In this document: piece after piece, positions 1 to 10,077 of the stretch
How positions within the stretch are numbered: position 1 is the stretch's first letter
Layout of the letters: every line of letters starts with the position of its first letter
NCBI RefSeq assembly: GCF_033547075.1
Contig: NZ_CP137891.1
Location: 2,852,001 to 2,916,000 of the forward strand
Length of the DNA: 64,000 nucleotides
Direction of reading: 5' to 3'
From: Flavobacterium ardleyense
Lineage (GTDB): Bacteria > Bacteroidota > Bacteroidia > Flavobacteriales > Flavobacteriaceae
Position numbers and translations under genes: made by a program
The notes under the pieces: model-generated
The model's input: only the letters and a program-made list of their open reading frames with translations
Databases searched by the model: none
What the model was told of the DNA's origin: nothing

Positions 1-1
1 T

Positions 2-247
2 GAAAAAACTAGAACACAGTTTTTTAAAGGTGTTGTAATTCAAAGAAGAGGTTCAGGAGCTACTGAAACTTTTACAATCAGAAAAATGTCAGGTTCTATT
101 GGAGTTGAGCGTATCTTCCCAGTACACTTGCCAGCACTTCAAAAAATTGAACTTCATAAAGTTGGAGCTGTTCGTAGAGCACGTATTTTCTACTTCAGAG
201 AACTTACTGGAAAAAGAGCAAGAATTAAAGACAAAAGAAGATTCTAA
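2..247 (+). CDS. rplS: 50S ribosomal protein L19, 3' part
   Basis: The reading frame is open from the window edge to the TAA at 245-247 and gives the last 81 residues of ribosomal protein L19. Recognisable L19 blocks are [20 protein letters not shown], then [13 protein letters not shown] and the basic end [19 protein letters not shown]19 sits at the 30S-50S interface of the ribosome. The start lies upstream of the window. A strong hairpin terminator follows directly, so this is the last gene of its transcript. Confidence 0.97.
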   Translation, partial: EKTRTQFFKGVVIQRRGSGATETFTIRKMSGSIGVERIFPVHLPALQKIELHKVGAVRRARIFYFRELTGKRARIKDKRRF

Positions 248-269
248 TATCTCTTTGTACTCAAATATT

Positions 270-302
270 AAAAGCTTCGATGAAAATCGAAGCTTTTTTT
301 TG
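270..302 (+). terminator. Rho-independent terminator of rplS
   Basis: A perfect stem AAAGCTTCGAT / ATCGAAGCTTT with a GAAA loop is followed by a run of T. It lies 23 bases after the rplS stop codon. Confidence 0.9.
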
Positions 303-412
303 CTCTACTTTAAAAATTAATTTGCTGAATTATTACCACGAAGTTCACACAGCTGAATTAGTGAAATGGTAGAGTTTGTAATTGAAATTGCACTGTGAAC
401 CAAGTATTGTTA

Positions 413-438
413 GCTAGCGCAAGCATCTTGCTCGCGCT
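413..438 (+). repeat. Interspersed repeat GCAAGCATCTTGCTCG, copy 1
   Basis: A short imperfect palindrome reading GCTAGCGCAAGCATCTTG followed by CTCGCGCT. Close relatives occur at 2584-2612 and 47489-47518, all in non-coding DNA. It lies in the 303-656 gap, which otherwise holds only the hydrolase-like remnant at 478-600 and AT-rich DNA. Confidence 0.5.
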
Positions 439-477
439 TAAAAATCAAAATCTCTACTTTTCAACCTGAAAATTACT

Positions 478-600
478 TTACAATAACAACTCTTTCCGCA
501 ATATTCTCGTCAATTCTTCAGCTTTGTTGAGAGTCATTAAGTGACCATCTTTTTGCACAATTATATCTGCTTTTAAAAAAACTGCAAAGGCAAAATCCTG
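478..600 (-). pseudogene. Remnant of an alpha/beta-hydrolase C-terminus
   Basis: On the minus strand a short open stretch ends at a TAA (478-480) and reads QDFAFAVFLKADIIV, then QKDGHLMTLNKAEEL, then TRILRKELLL. The GHLMTLNKAEELTRIL block is the usual C-terminal catalytic-histidine region of serine-hydrolase-fold esterases and aminopeptidases. Two stop codons stand immediately upstream in the same frame and no start or nucleophile region is present, so this is only the tail of a deleted gene. The call rests on motif resemblance over about 40 residues. It could also be a chance frame. Confidence 0.4.
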
Positions 601-656
601 TCACTATTTTCGCGACTATAAATTGTACTATTTCAAAATAAGTTTGAAAAAAATTT

Positions 657-1208
657 TTAAAGCACAGAATTTATAGCATTCACCAACTCTTCTTTATTTT
701 CTAAACTTCCATCAAAAACTTTGATAACTTTCTTATTTTTAATTAGATATGTCATCGGTATTGACAAAGAATTTAAGGAGTTATCGGCTGGCTTATTTTG
801 AAGATAATTAATAATTGCGGTGCGAAATTCCAAATTCTCATTTGTGATATCTTTAAAGTAGAAGCGATCATTTTTTAAAAATTTGTTCAGCTTTACAGAA
901 TCCTTATCTACTGAGAGCGATAGAAATTCGATATTCTGCCCGTTGAAATCTGATTTAATCTGGTTTAGCATCGGAATTTCTACCAGGCAAGGTTCGCACC
1001 AAGTTGCCCATAAATTTACACATATTATCTTATCTGACTCCAAATATTTCTTGCTGAATTCACTTTGATTGATTTCTGATTTTTGGGTAATTCCTAAAGT
1101 ATCATTTTGATTTCCGATGCGCACATTTCCTATCTGAATGCCGAAAGACATTACCGCAATTAGAGCAATCATCAATAAAACACTAAATATTAGTAGACCT
1201 TTTTTCAT
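657..1208 (-). CDS. Membrane-anchored TlpA-like thioredoxin
   Basis: A 183-residue protein with an N-terminal hydrophobic segment (about residues 5-23) that would act as an uncleaved anchor or signal, followed by a periplasmic thioredoxin fold. The redox motif is WCEPC (Cys71, Cys74) within VNLWATWCEPC. The cis-proline region SIPMTYLI lies near residue 150. This is the TlpA/ResA-type disulfide reductase family. The substrate is not identifiable. It is co-directional with the aspartyl protease at 1252-2424, separated by 43 bases, so the two may be cotranscribed. Confidence 0.85.
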   Translation of the reverse strand: MKKGLLIFSVLLMIALIAVMSFGIQIGNVRIGNQNDTLGITQKSEINQSEFSKKYLESDKIICVNLWATWCEPCLVEIPMLNQIKSDFNGQNIEFLSLSVDKDSVKLNKFLKNDRFYFKDITNENLEFRTAIINYLQNKPADNSLNSLSIPMTYLIKNKKVIKVFDGSLENKEELVNAINSVL

Positions 1209-1251
1209 AAATTTTTTGTGGAAGATTAACTGTGTGAAGTTTTATGTAGAG

Positions 1252-2424
1252 TTATTTAATAAATTCTTGCTTAGTGAGATTAAATTTAAGAATTTCCTCT
1301 GCACGTTTTACGGTAACACTTATTTCGGTTTCGTCTTTTTCAATTCTATCGAGAAAGTATTTGCAGAATTCACTGCTTTGAATTTTTGTAAAGTCGGTGT
1401 CATTAATAGCTAAAATCTGATCGCCTAAGTCAATTGGAATATTCTTGTCTACGACTTTGGACATTACTGTCGCTTTGCCATCCACAAAAAGATAGGTAAA
1501 TCCGAAACCATCTAATTCTGCTGGCTCGACGGTTGAATTCTTTTTAAAGTGAATTTTATTCGTATTCCAATCGATTACAAAGACATAGTTTTTAAGGAAT
1601 TCGTTCCCAATTAAAGTCGAAGCTCCACTATCCATAAGTTCATCTTCAAAAATGCTTGAGTTTAGAGTTAGGGCACTTTTCATTACAAACGTTGTATCAC
1701 TTCTACTATTTCCATAAATCCCAATTGAATTTACTCCAGATTTAATATAGAATTTCTCTGAACTTGTAAGTTCTTGATGGTAAGAAAGATCATTAGCGAT
1801 TTTGATATTTCCTGCATATCCCGTGTCAAAGGTAAAATCTTGAATTTTATCATTAACAAGTCCCGCAACGTGCGGAGTTTTTTGAGCTTTGCTAGTAAAA
1901 TCTAAAGTGAAGTCAGACTGCTCAATATTGAAAAGCGCTGCATTTTTTGAAGCGCTAATTTTTTTGTTTTGGTAATCAAATTGCCAATTTAATTTAGCTA
2001 ATAAATTTGCACCCACTATTCCATCAAATCCAAAACACTTTAACTCCTGATTATTTATGGTCATTGCTACAGCAGCAATATTTTTAAAAGTCAAATCTCC
2101 AATCTTGATTTCCGGCAAAAGACAAAAGTCTTGTGTTTCCTTATTCTTTTGTGAATCGCCGACAGTTGCTGAATGCAATGTTTTTAAATCTAAATCTTCA
2201 AATATCTCTTTAGAAATTACCATTGCCGCGCCCGTATCTACCAAAAACCAGTACTCTTTTCCTTTGATAGTCACTTTGCATAGCGGCAAGTCTTTTACGA
2301 TTTTCAAATTAACTACCTCGATATCTTTATTGATAATAGCTTCTCCTGAATTAAAAAATTTCTGATTGGAACTGCAGCTTATATTTAAAAATATCAAAAG
2401 TATAATAATGGCTTTAAATCTCAT
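1252..2424 (-). CDS. Retropepsin-like aspartyl protease with PDZ domain, lipoprotein
   Basis: A 390-residue protein with a lipobox NISC (Cys17), so it should be lipid-anchored after signal peptidase II cleavage. Two retropepsin-type half-sites are visible: WFLVDTGAAM near residue 63, followed by the flap-type partner FDGIVGANLL, and FTFDTGYAGN near residue 200, followed by STLIGNEFL. A C-terminal PDZ-like region (FVDGKATVMSKVV ... DLGDQILAIND) follows. Proteins with this order are common in Bacteroidota and are predicted periplasmic or outer-membrane proteases of unknown substrate. The downstream neighbour is the TlpA-like thioredoxin. Confidence 0.85.
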   Translation of the reverse strand: MRFKAIIILLIFLNISCSSNQKFFNSGEAIINKDIEVVNLKIVKDLPLCKVTIKGKEYWFLVDTGAAMVISKEIFEDLDLKTLHSATVGDSQKNKETQDFCLLPEIKIGDLTFKNIAAVAMTINNQELKCFGFDGIVGANLLAKLNWQFDYQNKKISASKNAALFNIEQSDFTLDFTSKAQKTPHVAGLVNDKIQDFTFDTGYAGNIKIANDLSYHQELTSSEKFYIKSGVNSIGIYGNSRSDTTFVMKSALTLNSSIFEDELMDSGASTLIGNEFLKNYVFVIDWNTNKIHFKKNSTVEPAELDGFGFTYLFVDGKATVMSKVVDKNIPIDLGDQILAINDTDFTKIQSSEFCKYFLDRIEKDETEISVTVKRAEEILKFNLTKQEFIK

Positions 2425-2583
2425 CGCATAGAATTTTCGTAGTAATGGATAAATATAGGTTTAATTTGGATATTATTGAGGTTTCAATTTTTGACATTTA
2501 TGCTATAGAGGGACACGAGCGGGACGATTGCAGCAGCTTAAAAAACAAGCTTTCAAAATGCTGTTTTATTAGAAAGACTTCTC

Positions 2584-2612
2584 CGCTAGTGGAAGTATCT
2601 TGCTCGTGCCCA
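2584..2612 (+). repeat. Interspersed repeat GCAAGCATCTTGCTCG, copy 2
   Basis: Reads CGCTAGTGGAAGTATCTTG then CTCGTGCCCAC and aligns with the copies at 413 and 47489. It lies in the 2425-2859 gap. The same gap, at about 2640-2790, holds a degenerate minus-strand copy of the CTTTCGCCGAAAG family (CTTTCGGAAAGAAC, then a block resembling the one at 7390-7430). Confidence 0.5.
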
Positions 2613-2810
2613 CAAATTGAATAAAGCATAATAGGAGCACAAGATAAAGTGAAGAATTCTATTTAAACTTTCTAGCAGAAGTACTTCAAAAAAAGACAAA
2701 TCGTCTTCTTTCTATTGGTCTAATAAGAAACCAATCTTCCTTGGGATTGACAAAACGTGAATCGAGCTCTGTTCTTTCCGAAAGGAAAAATTTTAAAATA
2801 ATTCTACAAA

Positions 2811-2838
2811 AAAACCGACTAATTGCTTAGTCGGTTTT
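2811..2838 (-). terminator. Terminator of the M43 metalloprotease gene
   Basis: A perfect 12-bp stem AAAACCGACTAA / TTAGTCGGTTTT with a 4-base loop lies 22 bases beyond the stop of the gene at 2860-3807. The A-run at 2806-2814 gives a U-tail on the minus strand. Confidence 0.85.
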
Positions 2839-2859
2839 GTGATTTATAAATTTTATAGC

Positions 2860-3807
2860 CTATCTAAATGATTTTCTTGAACCTGTAGTAGAAAATATTG
2901 CCGCCATTCTTGTAGCTTGTCCATTTGAAAACATGTACATTCCAGCGTCATCAGTGTAATCCATGTAATTCATATACATTTCCAACGGTGTTCCAGAGCA
3001 AGTACTTCTGTGGCCAACTGCAGGAATACCGTAATTTGAAGTATTATGTGTAGGCGTATCGGCAACAAGATCGCTTCCGCAAGTTGCATCACCCCAGATA
3101 TGACGAAGATTCATCCAGTGACCCACTTCGTGCGTGGCAGTTCTACCTTTATTGAAAGGTGCCACAGCTGATCCAGTTGTTCCAGTGTATTTTGAATCGA
3201 TTACAACACCATCGGTCGTAGAAGATCCACCAGGAAATTGCGCGTAACCCAAAATTCCACCGCCGATATTACAAACCCAGTAGTTTAATTTGGTTGTAGG
3301 AGAAGTTGCAGCGATACCGCCCGAAGCAGTACTTTTCATCGCATCATTGGTACCCCAAGAAGTTTTGGTTGTTGATTTTCTAACTACATTGTCTAAAACG
3401 AAACGAACATTTAGCGCACCTCTAACCGAGTTGAAAGGATTGCTCGAATTGTAATCGGTATTTGTTCCTTGAAAATCTTTGTTAAGCACATCAATTTGGG
3501 ATTGCAATTGTGCTTGCGAAATATTTTCGGCAGTAGTTCTATACAACACGTTGAAAACTACGGGAATTTCAAGAACACCATTTACGATTTTACCATTTTT
3601 GATAAATTCATCGGTCTGTTCTTCGATGGCATTCATTCTCAATGCTAGTGTCGGATCTGCTTTAAGCTGACGATCCAAAACTTCATGCGAAGCACAGCCT
3701 CTTTGTGCGACATTTGGAGATTGATTTACTGAGTTTTCAGATGAGTCATCATTCTGACAAGCAATCATCAAGAAAAGCAATGCCACTGCGATAAGGGATT
3801 TTTTCAT
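2860..3807 (-). CDS. M43-family zinc metalloprotease, lipoprotein
   Basis: A 315-residue secreted protein with a lipoprotein signal ending IAC (Cys17). The catalytic zinc motif HEVGHWMNLRH spans residues 226-236 (HExxHxxxxxH, metzincin type). The Met-turn region MYMNYMDYTDD lies near residue 283. A propeptide-like region precedes the domain. This combination defines the M43 (pappalysin/cytophagalysin) peptidases, which in Bacteroidota are extracellular or surface proteases. There is no C-terminal type IX sorting domain; the protein ends soon after the catalytic domain. It is monocistronic with its own terminator. Confidence 0.92.
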   Translation of the reverse strand: MKKSLIAVALLFLMIACQNDDSSENSVNQSPNVAQRGCASHEVLDRQLKADPTLALRMNAIEEQTDEFIKNGKIVNGVLEIPVVFNVLYRTTAENISQAQLQSQIDVLNKDFQGTNTDYNSSNPFNSVRGALNVRFVLDNVVRKSTTKTSWGTNDAMKSTASGGIAATSPTTKLNYWVCNIGGGILGYAQFPGGSSTTDGVVIDSKYTGTTGSAVAPFNKGRTATHEVGHWMNLRHIWGDATCGSDLVADTPTHNTSNYGIPAVGHRSTCSGTPLEMYMNYMDYTDDAGMYMFSNGQATRMAAIFSTTGSRKSFR

Positions 3808-4082
3808 AATTCTAATAAATATTAAGTAGGTTAATTAATGCTGCAAGTATATAATATTTTCTTAAAATAAAATTTAAAATTATAACATTTTTTTTGAGAT
3901 TTTAATTGCATTGAACTTGCGAACAAAACAATTCATTTATAAATCTCCTTATTTATTAGCAAATTGTGGATTTTAAAGCTTGAATAATCAACTCTACAAA
4001 GTTTTAACCGCAAAGATATTTGTAAGAATAATCTTTGTATGGGATTTGAAGCGAAATAGTTTGACAGAAATAGGCGGTTTAT

Positions 4083-4433
4083 TTACGCTGTATATATTTT
4101 CAGCGCTTGCAAAAAAATATAGAAATTCAGCAACATAAATAATATAGCGGGAAACGATGCGATAAAGCCGTCTTTGACTTTTAGTCGGACGATTACGCCA
4201 AAGAACATTAGTAATGAAAGTCCTCCTGAAGAAATTAGTAAAAAGAAGTCGGATTTGAGTCCTAGCAATAAACCCAGAGCACCAACAATTTCCAAAACGG
4301 CGGTTAGCGTTCCTAATTTTGCTAATCCGAATCGGACAAATTCGCTTTTCATTTTTGGCGATGCAAAATAGGAGATTCCGTAGCCGAGGAAAGAAAGGCT
4401 AGAAAAGACAATCAGAAGGTTAAGTGAAGTCAT
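4083..4433 (-). CDS. DoxX-like small membrane protein
   Basis: About 116 residues with four hydrophobic helices: SLNLLIVFSSLSFLGYG, GTLTAVLEIVGALGLLLG, FLLISSGGLSLLMFFGV and ILFMLLNFYIFLQAL. The charged block between helices 1 and 2 (SPKMKSEFVRFGLAKLG) is typical of DoxX-like proteins. A GTG three bases upstream of the chosen ATG is an alternative start and would overlap the preceding gene by one base. The gene is translationally close-coupled to the one at 4436-4780. The molecular role is unknown. Family members have been linked to redox and quinone processes, but nothing here shows it. Confidence 0.7.
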   Translation of the reverse strand: MTSLNLLIVFSSLSFLGYGISYFASPKMKSEFVRFGLAKLGTLTAVLEIVGALGLLLGLKSDFFLLISSGGLSLLMFFGVIVRLKVKDGFIASFPAILFMLLNFYIFLQALKIYTA

Positions 4434-4435
4434 CA

Positions 4436-4780
4436 CTAAATCATATTAAGAGATACGGCGGCGATGAAAAGACAAAGTGCTAGTAGGAATAATGATGGTA
4501 TTCTCTTCTGCCAAGGATTGTTAACTTTAAAGTGGAAATACTGTGCGCTAATCATCAAGAAAGCCATAATTAGAGCGGGAATTAAAACAAGCTCTTTGTG
4601 CCAAATTCCCACAACGAGCAAGGTTGCCAAGATAATTTTGGTTGCGCCAACGATTGTGCGCATTTGGTCGCTTAGTTCGTATTGTTTGAATTCTTTTACG
4701 ATATTATCAAATCGGAATACCCAAACGATAATAATTGAAACAGCGACGATTAATTGTGCGGCGATTGCTATATTTTCCAT
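4436..4780 (-). CDS. DoxX-like small membrane protein
   Basis: 114 residues with four predicted transmembrane helices (AIAAQLIVAVSIIIVWVF, KIILATLLVVGIW, LVLIPALIMAFLMIS and LFLLALCLFIAAVSL). The region between helices 1 and 2 (RFDNIVKEFKQYELSDQMR) again resembles DoxX-like proteins. It ends where the next gene begins, so the two are surely cotranscribed and may form a heteromeric membrane complex. Exact function is not known. Confidence 0.7.
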   Translation of the reverse strand: MENIAIAAQLIVAVSIIIVWVFRFDNIVKEFKQYELSDQMRTIVGATKIILATLLVVGIWHKELVLIPALIMAFLMISAQYFHFKVNNPWQKRIPSLFLLALCLFIAAVSLNMI

Positions 4781-4975
4781 TTTGAGGATATTTTAGTGGT
4801 TTTAGGTTGTGGTTTTTTGTTTGATAAAAGTAGGTTATAAAAGTTTAGTAAAAACATTTTGTTTAATTATTTTTTAATAAAGTTAAACACGTTTGTTTTT
4901 TAATTTAATAGCCGATTAAATAAGATAGCTATCTATGGCATTACACGCAGAACTTTGCGCTTTTTTTATAAAGTC

Positions 4976-5640
4976 GTCCCGAAGGGACTTTGACTTCACG
5001 TTCGAATATCTTAACCCGCGGTTGAAACCGCGGGCTACAATAACGCCGTCCCGATGGGACTGAGAAGCTGTTAATGGGAAGATTGAAAGATTGGGAGAGC
5101 AATAAAGGTACAAACATTGTCCTTTAGGTTGAGCGCCTCGCTGGTGTTATTAAATAATTTTACGTGACTGTCTGCATAAATATCTCAAATAACCGATTTA
5201 TCGGGAAAGCTTTATTCTAATCCGCGGCATTAGCTGTGAGTACAGATAATATTGAATTTCCAGATACTCCCGTAAGGAAGATTTTATTGTCGCCTACAGT
5301 TTAATTTTGGCTTAAGAGGAATATTTAATGAAGAGAGAAGCATCGCCACAGATTTACGGCAGCAGGTAGATTTAATTGCGGGCAAAGAAAATATTGGATT
5401 CCCAAAAAGTCCCGTAGGGACGATGTTATTGTAACCCGCAGTTTGATTTTGGCTCAAGAGGAATATTTAATGAAGAGAGAAGCATCGCCACAGATTTATG
5501 GCAACCGGCAGATTTAATTGCGGGCAAAGAAAATATTGAATTTCCCAAAAGTCCCGTAGGGACGATGTTATTGTAACCCGCAGTTTTAACTGCGGGTAAT
5601 AATGCGCCGGAAGATAAGAAAGTCCCATAGGGACGATGTT
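4976..5640. repeat. 142-bp tandem array with GTCCCGTAGGGAC palindromes
   Basis: This gene-free stretch (4781-5700) carries a unit that repeats with a period of exactly 142 bp: the CCCGTAGG core falls at 5269, 5411 and 5553. Each unit holds a GTCCCGTAGGGAC palindrome, a CCCGCAGTT-type motif, the block GAGGAATATTTAATGAAGAG and the block AAGCATCGCCACAGATTTA. Other palindromes lie at 4976-4988, 5048-5060 and 5622-5634. Two longer hairpins are CCCGCGGTT / AACCGCGGG (5015-5034) and CCCGCAGTT / AACTGCGGG (5577-5596). Unit 1 is the most diverged. The pattern is unlike CRISPR because the whole unit is repeated without unique spacers. Confidence 0.85.
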
Positions 5641-5700
5641 ATAAATTATAGAGTTTTAGAACGCAAAGTGCGCAAAGCTGGGTGAGTATTTTAGTAACTT

Positions 5701-6015
5701 TTATAGATCAAAGTACTTTGTATTTACCACCAAAGGAATTATCATTGCTAGCAAAATCCAGAAGAGTTTCACAAATTTATTATGGGAATTTATCATAATT
5801 TGAATCTTTTCGTTTTCGGTATTGTCTTCAATTGGCAATGGCATCCAACCATAAAATGTTCCGCCGTGAAAACTTCCAATTGAAGATTTAAAATCAGGAT
5901 CTTCCAACTTCTTTTTCAAATCTGCATATTGAATATGTCTATCGTAGACGAATACAAGAATGAGTAGTAGAATGACAGAAAAAGAGATGAATATTATGAC
6001 TTCTAATTCTAACAT
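5701..6015 (-). CDS. Small two-helix membrane protein beside the SIR2 gene
   Basis: 104 residues with an N-terminal helix (VIIFISFSVILLLILVFVY), a charged central region and a C-terminal helix (FVKLFWILLAMIIPLVV). I do not recognise a family. It begins 34 bases after the SIR2-domain gene on the same strand, so the two are probably one transcript. A small membrane protein next to a SIR2 NADase-type effector would fit a defence pair in which it acts at the membrane. This is inference from position only. It could equally be an unrelated passenger gene. Confidence 0.6.
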   Translation of the reverse strand: MLELEVIIFISFSVILLLILVFVYDRHIQYADLKKKLEDPDFKSSIGSFHGGTFYGWMPLPIEDNTENEKIQIMINSHNKFVKLFWILLAMIIPLVVNTKYFDL

Positions 6016-6049
6016 AATATATTTTTAATTATTCAACTTTCTGTAGCAT

Positions 6050-7231
6050 TTACAATCTTATCTTCTTTAATATTTCAGAAATATCTTGATCATAATAGTC
6101 AATCCAAACTGTCTTAACTCCCAATGATTCTGAATCTTTTTCTTCAAATCTATTTTTAAGCTCCGTCAAAAAATTAATCGTGTCCTCTACTTGCAATAAA
6201 TCCATTATTTTATCTTCTTTACTATCTTGATTTTCTGAAATCAATTTATTTATCGAAGATTTAAGCCACGCTTTGTCTGTCCTTTTCTTAAAAATATAAT
6301 GAAATTTGCCTGATTTTCTTTGAGATCTTGCGATATCAAGTAAACGTCTAATATTGGGATCAGTAAGAGATGTTCCAATAAATAAACAAGTTTTATCTCT
6401 AAATTTGTTTATTTGGACGATATTATTCCAACTGTAAGTATTACTGTATTGTTCATGATAGACAAATTCCCCTAAAGTAATCTTGTTGTCAATTCCAATC
6501 TTACCTTTCCTAGGAAGAAAACCGTGAACGTGGTAAATTTTTAAAATATTATTTTCCTGACTTACTGCTTGGCCGAACACAGACTCAAAAGGGATATCAA
6601 GATTAGTATCTTTTAGTTTAGCTTCGATGATATCATCGTAGTTATAGGTTATAATTCCATCTAAATTAGGACTATTTCTTGGCGCAACACAGAATTTAAC
6701 TATCTCCTCAATAATTAATGACGTGAAATTATCATTAAATGTTTCATAGAGTGCTTCTCTTACTTGACTTTCAAATTTATTTTTATTGTTTTCATCTTTG
6801 AAAGATTCCTCCAAATATCTACCAGCAATCAAGGGACTAGGATTAAATATTTTCGAAAAGAATTTTGATAAAGTAACAGCTTTATCTGTTTCAGTTTCGA
6901 TAGTTGTCATTAATAGGCGTTGAAGCAAGTTTTCCCACGTAGGTATTCCAAAGCCAGAAGAGATGCCAGCGCCTACTACGAAATTTAAATTTCCCCTAGT
7001 ATACGCTTCTTTTAAATGCTTGATTGCAGTGACAGAAGTTGATTTCCTTGTTTTAGGAAGGCTTATCAATTTCCAATCATTTTCTATAATTTTACTCAAA
7101 TCTTGAATCATAGCGAATAATTTTTCACTGGATGCTTCAAAATCAAATGTTGCATCGAATGGAATATTACGTTCTACTATTAAATCTGAAAATAGACCTT
7201 CCTTATTATCATTTTTTGATTCGTTGTCCAT
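6050..7231 (-). CDS. SIR2-domain protein, probable NAD-cleaving defence effector
   Basis: 393 residues from the ATG at 7231; a TTG five codons upstream is less likely. An N-terminal extension of about 80 residues precedes a SIR2-like Rossmann domain with NFVVGAGISSGFGIPTWENLL (the GAG.S NAD-binding loop), GIITYNYDD (the TxNYD motif), YHVHGFLPRKG (the catalytic-histidine region) and CLFIGTSLTDPNIRRLLD near residue 285. This is the SIR2_2-type branch used as an NADase effector in phage defence systems such as Thoeris, DSR and prokaryotic Argonaute systems, rather than a deacetylase. The Cys4 zinc module of true sirtuins is absent. No Macro, SLOG or STAND domain is visible. It is followed by the small membrane gene. 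Confidence 0.85.
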   Translation of the reverse strand: MDNESKNDNKEGLFSDLIVERNIPFDATFDFEASSEKLFAMIQDLSKIIENDWKLISLPKTRKSTSVTAIKHLKEAYTRGNLNFVVGAGISSGFGIPTWENLLQRLLMTTIETETDKAVTLSKFFSKIFNPSPLIAGRYLEESFKDENNKNKFESQVREALYETFNDNFTSLIIEEIVKFCVAPRNSPNLDGIITYNYDDIIEAKLKDTNLDIPFESVFGQAVSQENNILKIYHVHGFLPRKGKIGIDNKITLGEFVYHEQYSNTYSWNNIVQINKFRDKTCLFIGTSLTDPNIRRLLDIARSQRKSGKFHYIFKKRTDKAWLKSSINKLISENQDSKEDKIMDLLQVEDTINFLTELKNRFEEKDSESLGVKTVWIDYYDQDISEILKKIRL

Positions 7232-7376
7232 ATTTACTAACTTCAATATTATTGTCCTTCTTTAGTGAGTAGGTTAAATATTTAAGTAGAACGCAATTTA
7301 TATTAATTAACAAATCACTTTATTTTCCACCCCGCTAATATAATCCTTTTCCCACCTCAAAAACCTGCTTCAACCA

Positions 7377-7500
7377 CATTTCCCAACGGAGTACTTCAAC
7401 CAAGGACAAATCCCATTCTTTGCCCACATCTGATAAACTACTATCTGCCTTACCAACGATCTTGGCTGAATTATCTTGAAGTCTTTTGGCGAAAGCCTAA
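7377..7500 (-). repeat. Interspersed CTTTCGCCGAAAG-family repeat, minus orientation
   Basis: Minus-strand reading gives TAGGCTTTCGCCAAAAG at one end (7483-7499) and TTGAAGTACTCCGTTGG at the other. These are the two conserved ends of the family seen at 22031-22143 and 27509-27760. It fills most of the 7232-7723 gap. A frame of about 54 codons runs through it, but similar text in other copies is out of frame. Confidence 0.55.
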
Positions 7501-7673
7501 AAATTATCAATATGACAATAATTCTGAATGTGAAATTGGGAATTCTGCCCTACTAAAAATGCTGATACTGAATTTTTAAAGGACAATGTTTGCTATATTT
7601 TGAGCATATCCAAAAATTTTGCTAAAGTGGATTATTGCCTGCCTTCTACTCCACTTTATCGGGCTGTTTTTGC

Positions 7674-7681
7674 TATCTTTG
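7674..7681 (+). promoter_or_regulatory. Bacteroidota -7 element of icd
   Basis: TATCTTTG matches the TAnnTTTG consensus of the Bacteroidota housekeeping sigma factor. It lies 43 bases before the icd start. No clear TTTG -33 box was seen at the usual spacing. Confidence 0.55.
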
Positions 7682-7690
7682 CGTGACTAA

Positions 7691-9946
<2,256 letters not shown>

Positions 9947-9965
9947 TTTCCCTTAAATATATATC

Positions 9966-9997
9966 AAAAAGACGGCCTTAATCAGCCGTCTTTTTTT
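9966..9997 (+). terminator. Terminator of icd
   Basis: Stem AAAAAGACGGC / GCCGTCTTTTT with an 8-base loop, followed by further T. It lies 20 bases past the icd stop. Confidence 0.92.
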
Positions 9998-10077
9998 GTG
10001 AATACTATATTTACCTGCTTTTTAAACTTGCTGCTTTTCAGCAAAATTGTACTAACTGTCAAACACTTGGCTCTTCT

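Noticed and set aside
4916..5113. A 65-codon minus-strand open frame
   Set aside because: It runs through GTCCCG-type palindromes and a CCCGCGGTT hairpin of the repeat region and has no family resemblance.
4976..5640. A CRISPR array
   Set aside because: The whole 142-bp unit is repeated; there are no unique spacers of constant length and no cas genes.
7330..7500. A minus-strand frame of about 54 codons (ending WLKQVFEVGKGLY)
   Set aside because: It coincides with a CTTTCGCCGAAAG-family repeat. The related text at 2640-2790 is not in one frame, so protein coding is unlikely.
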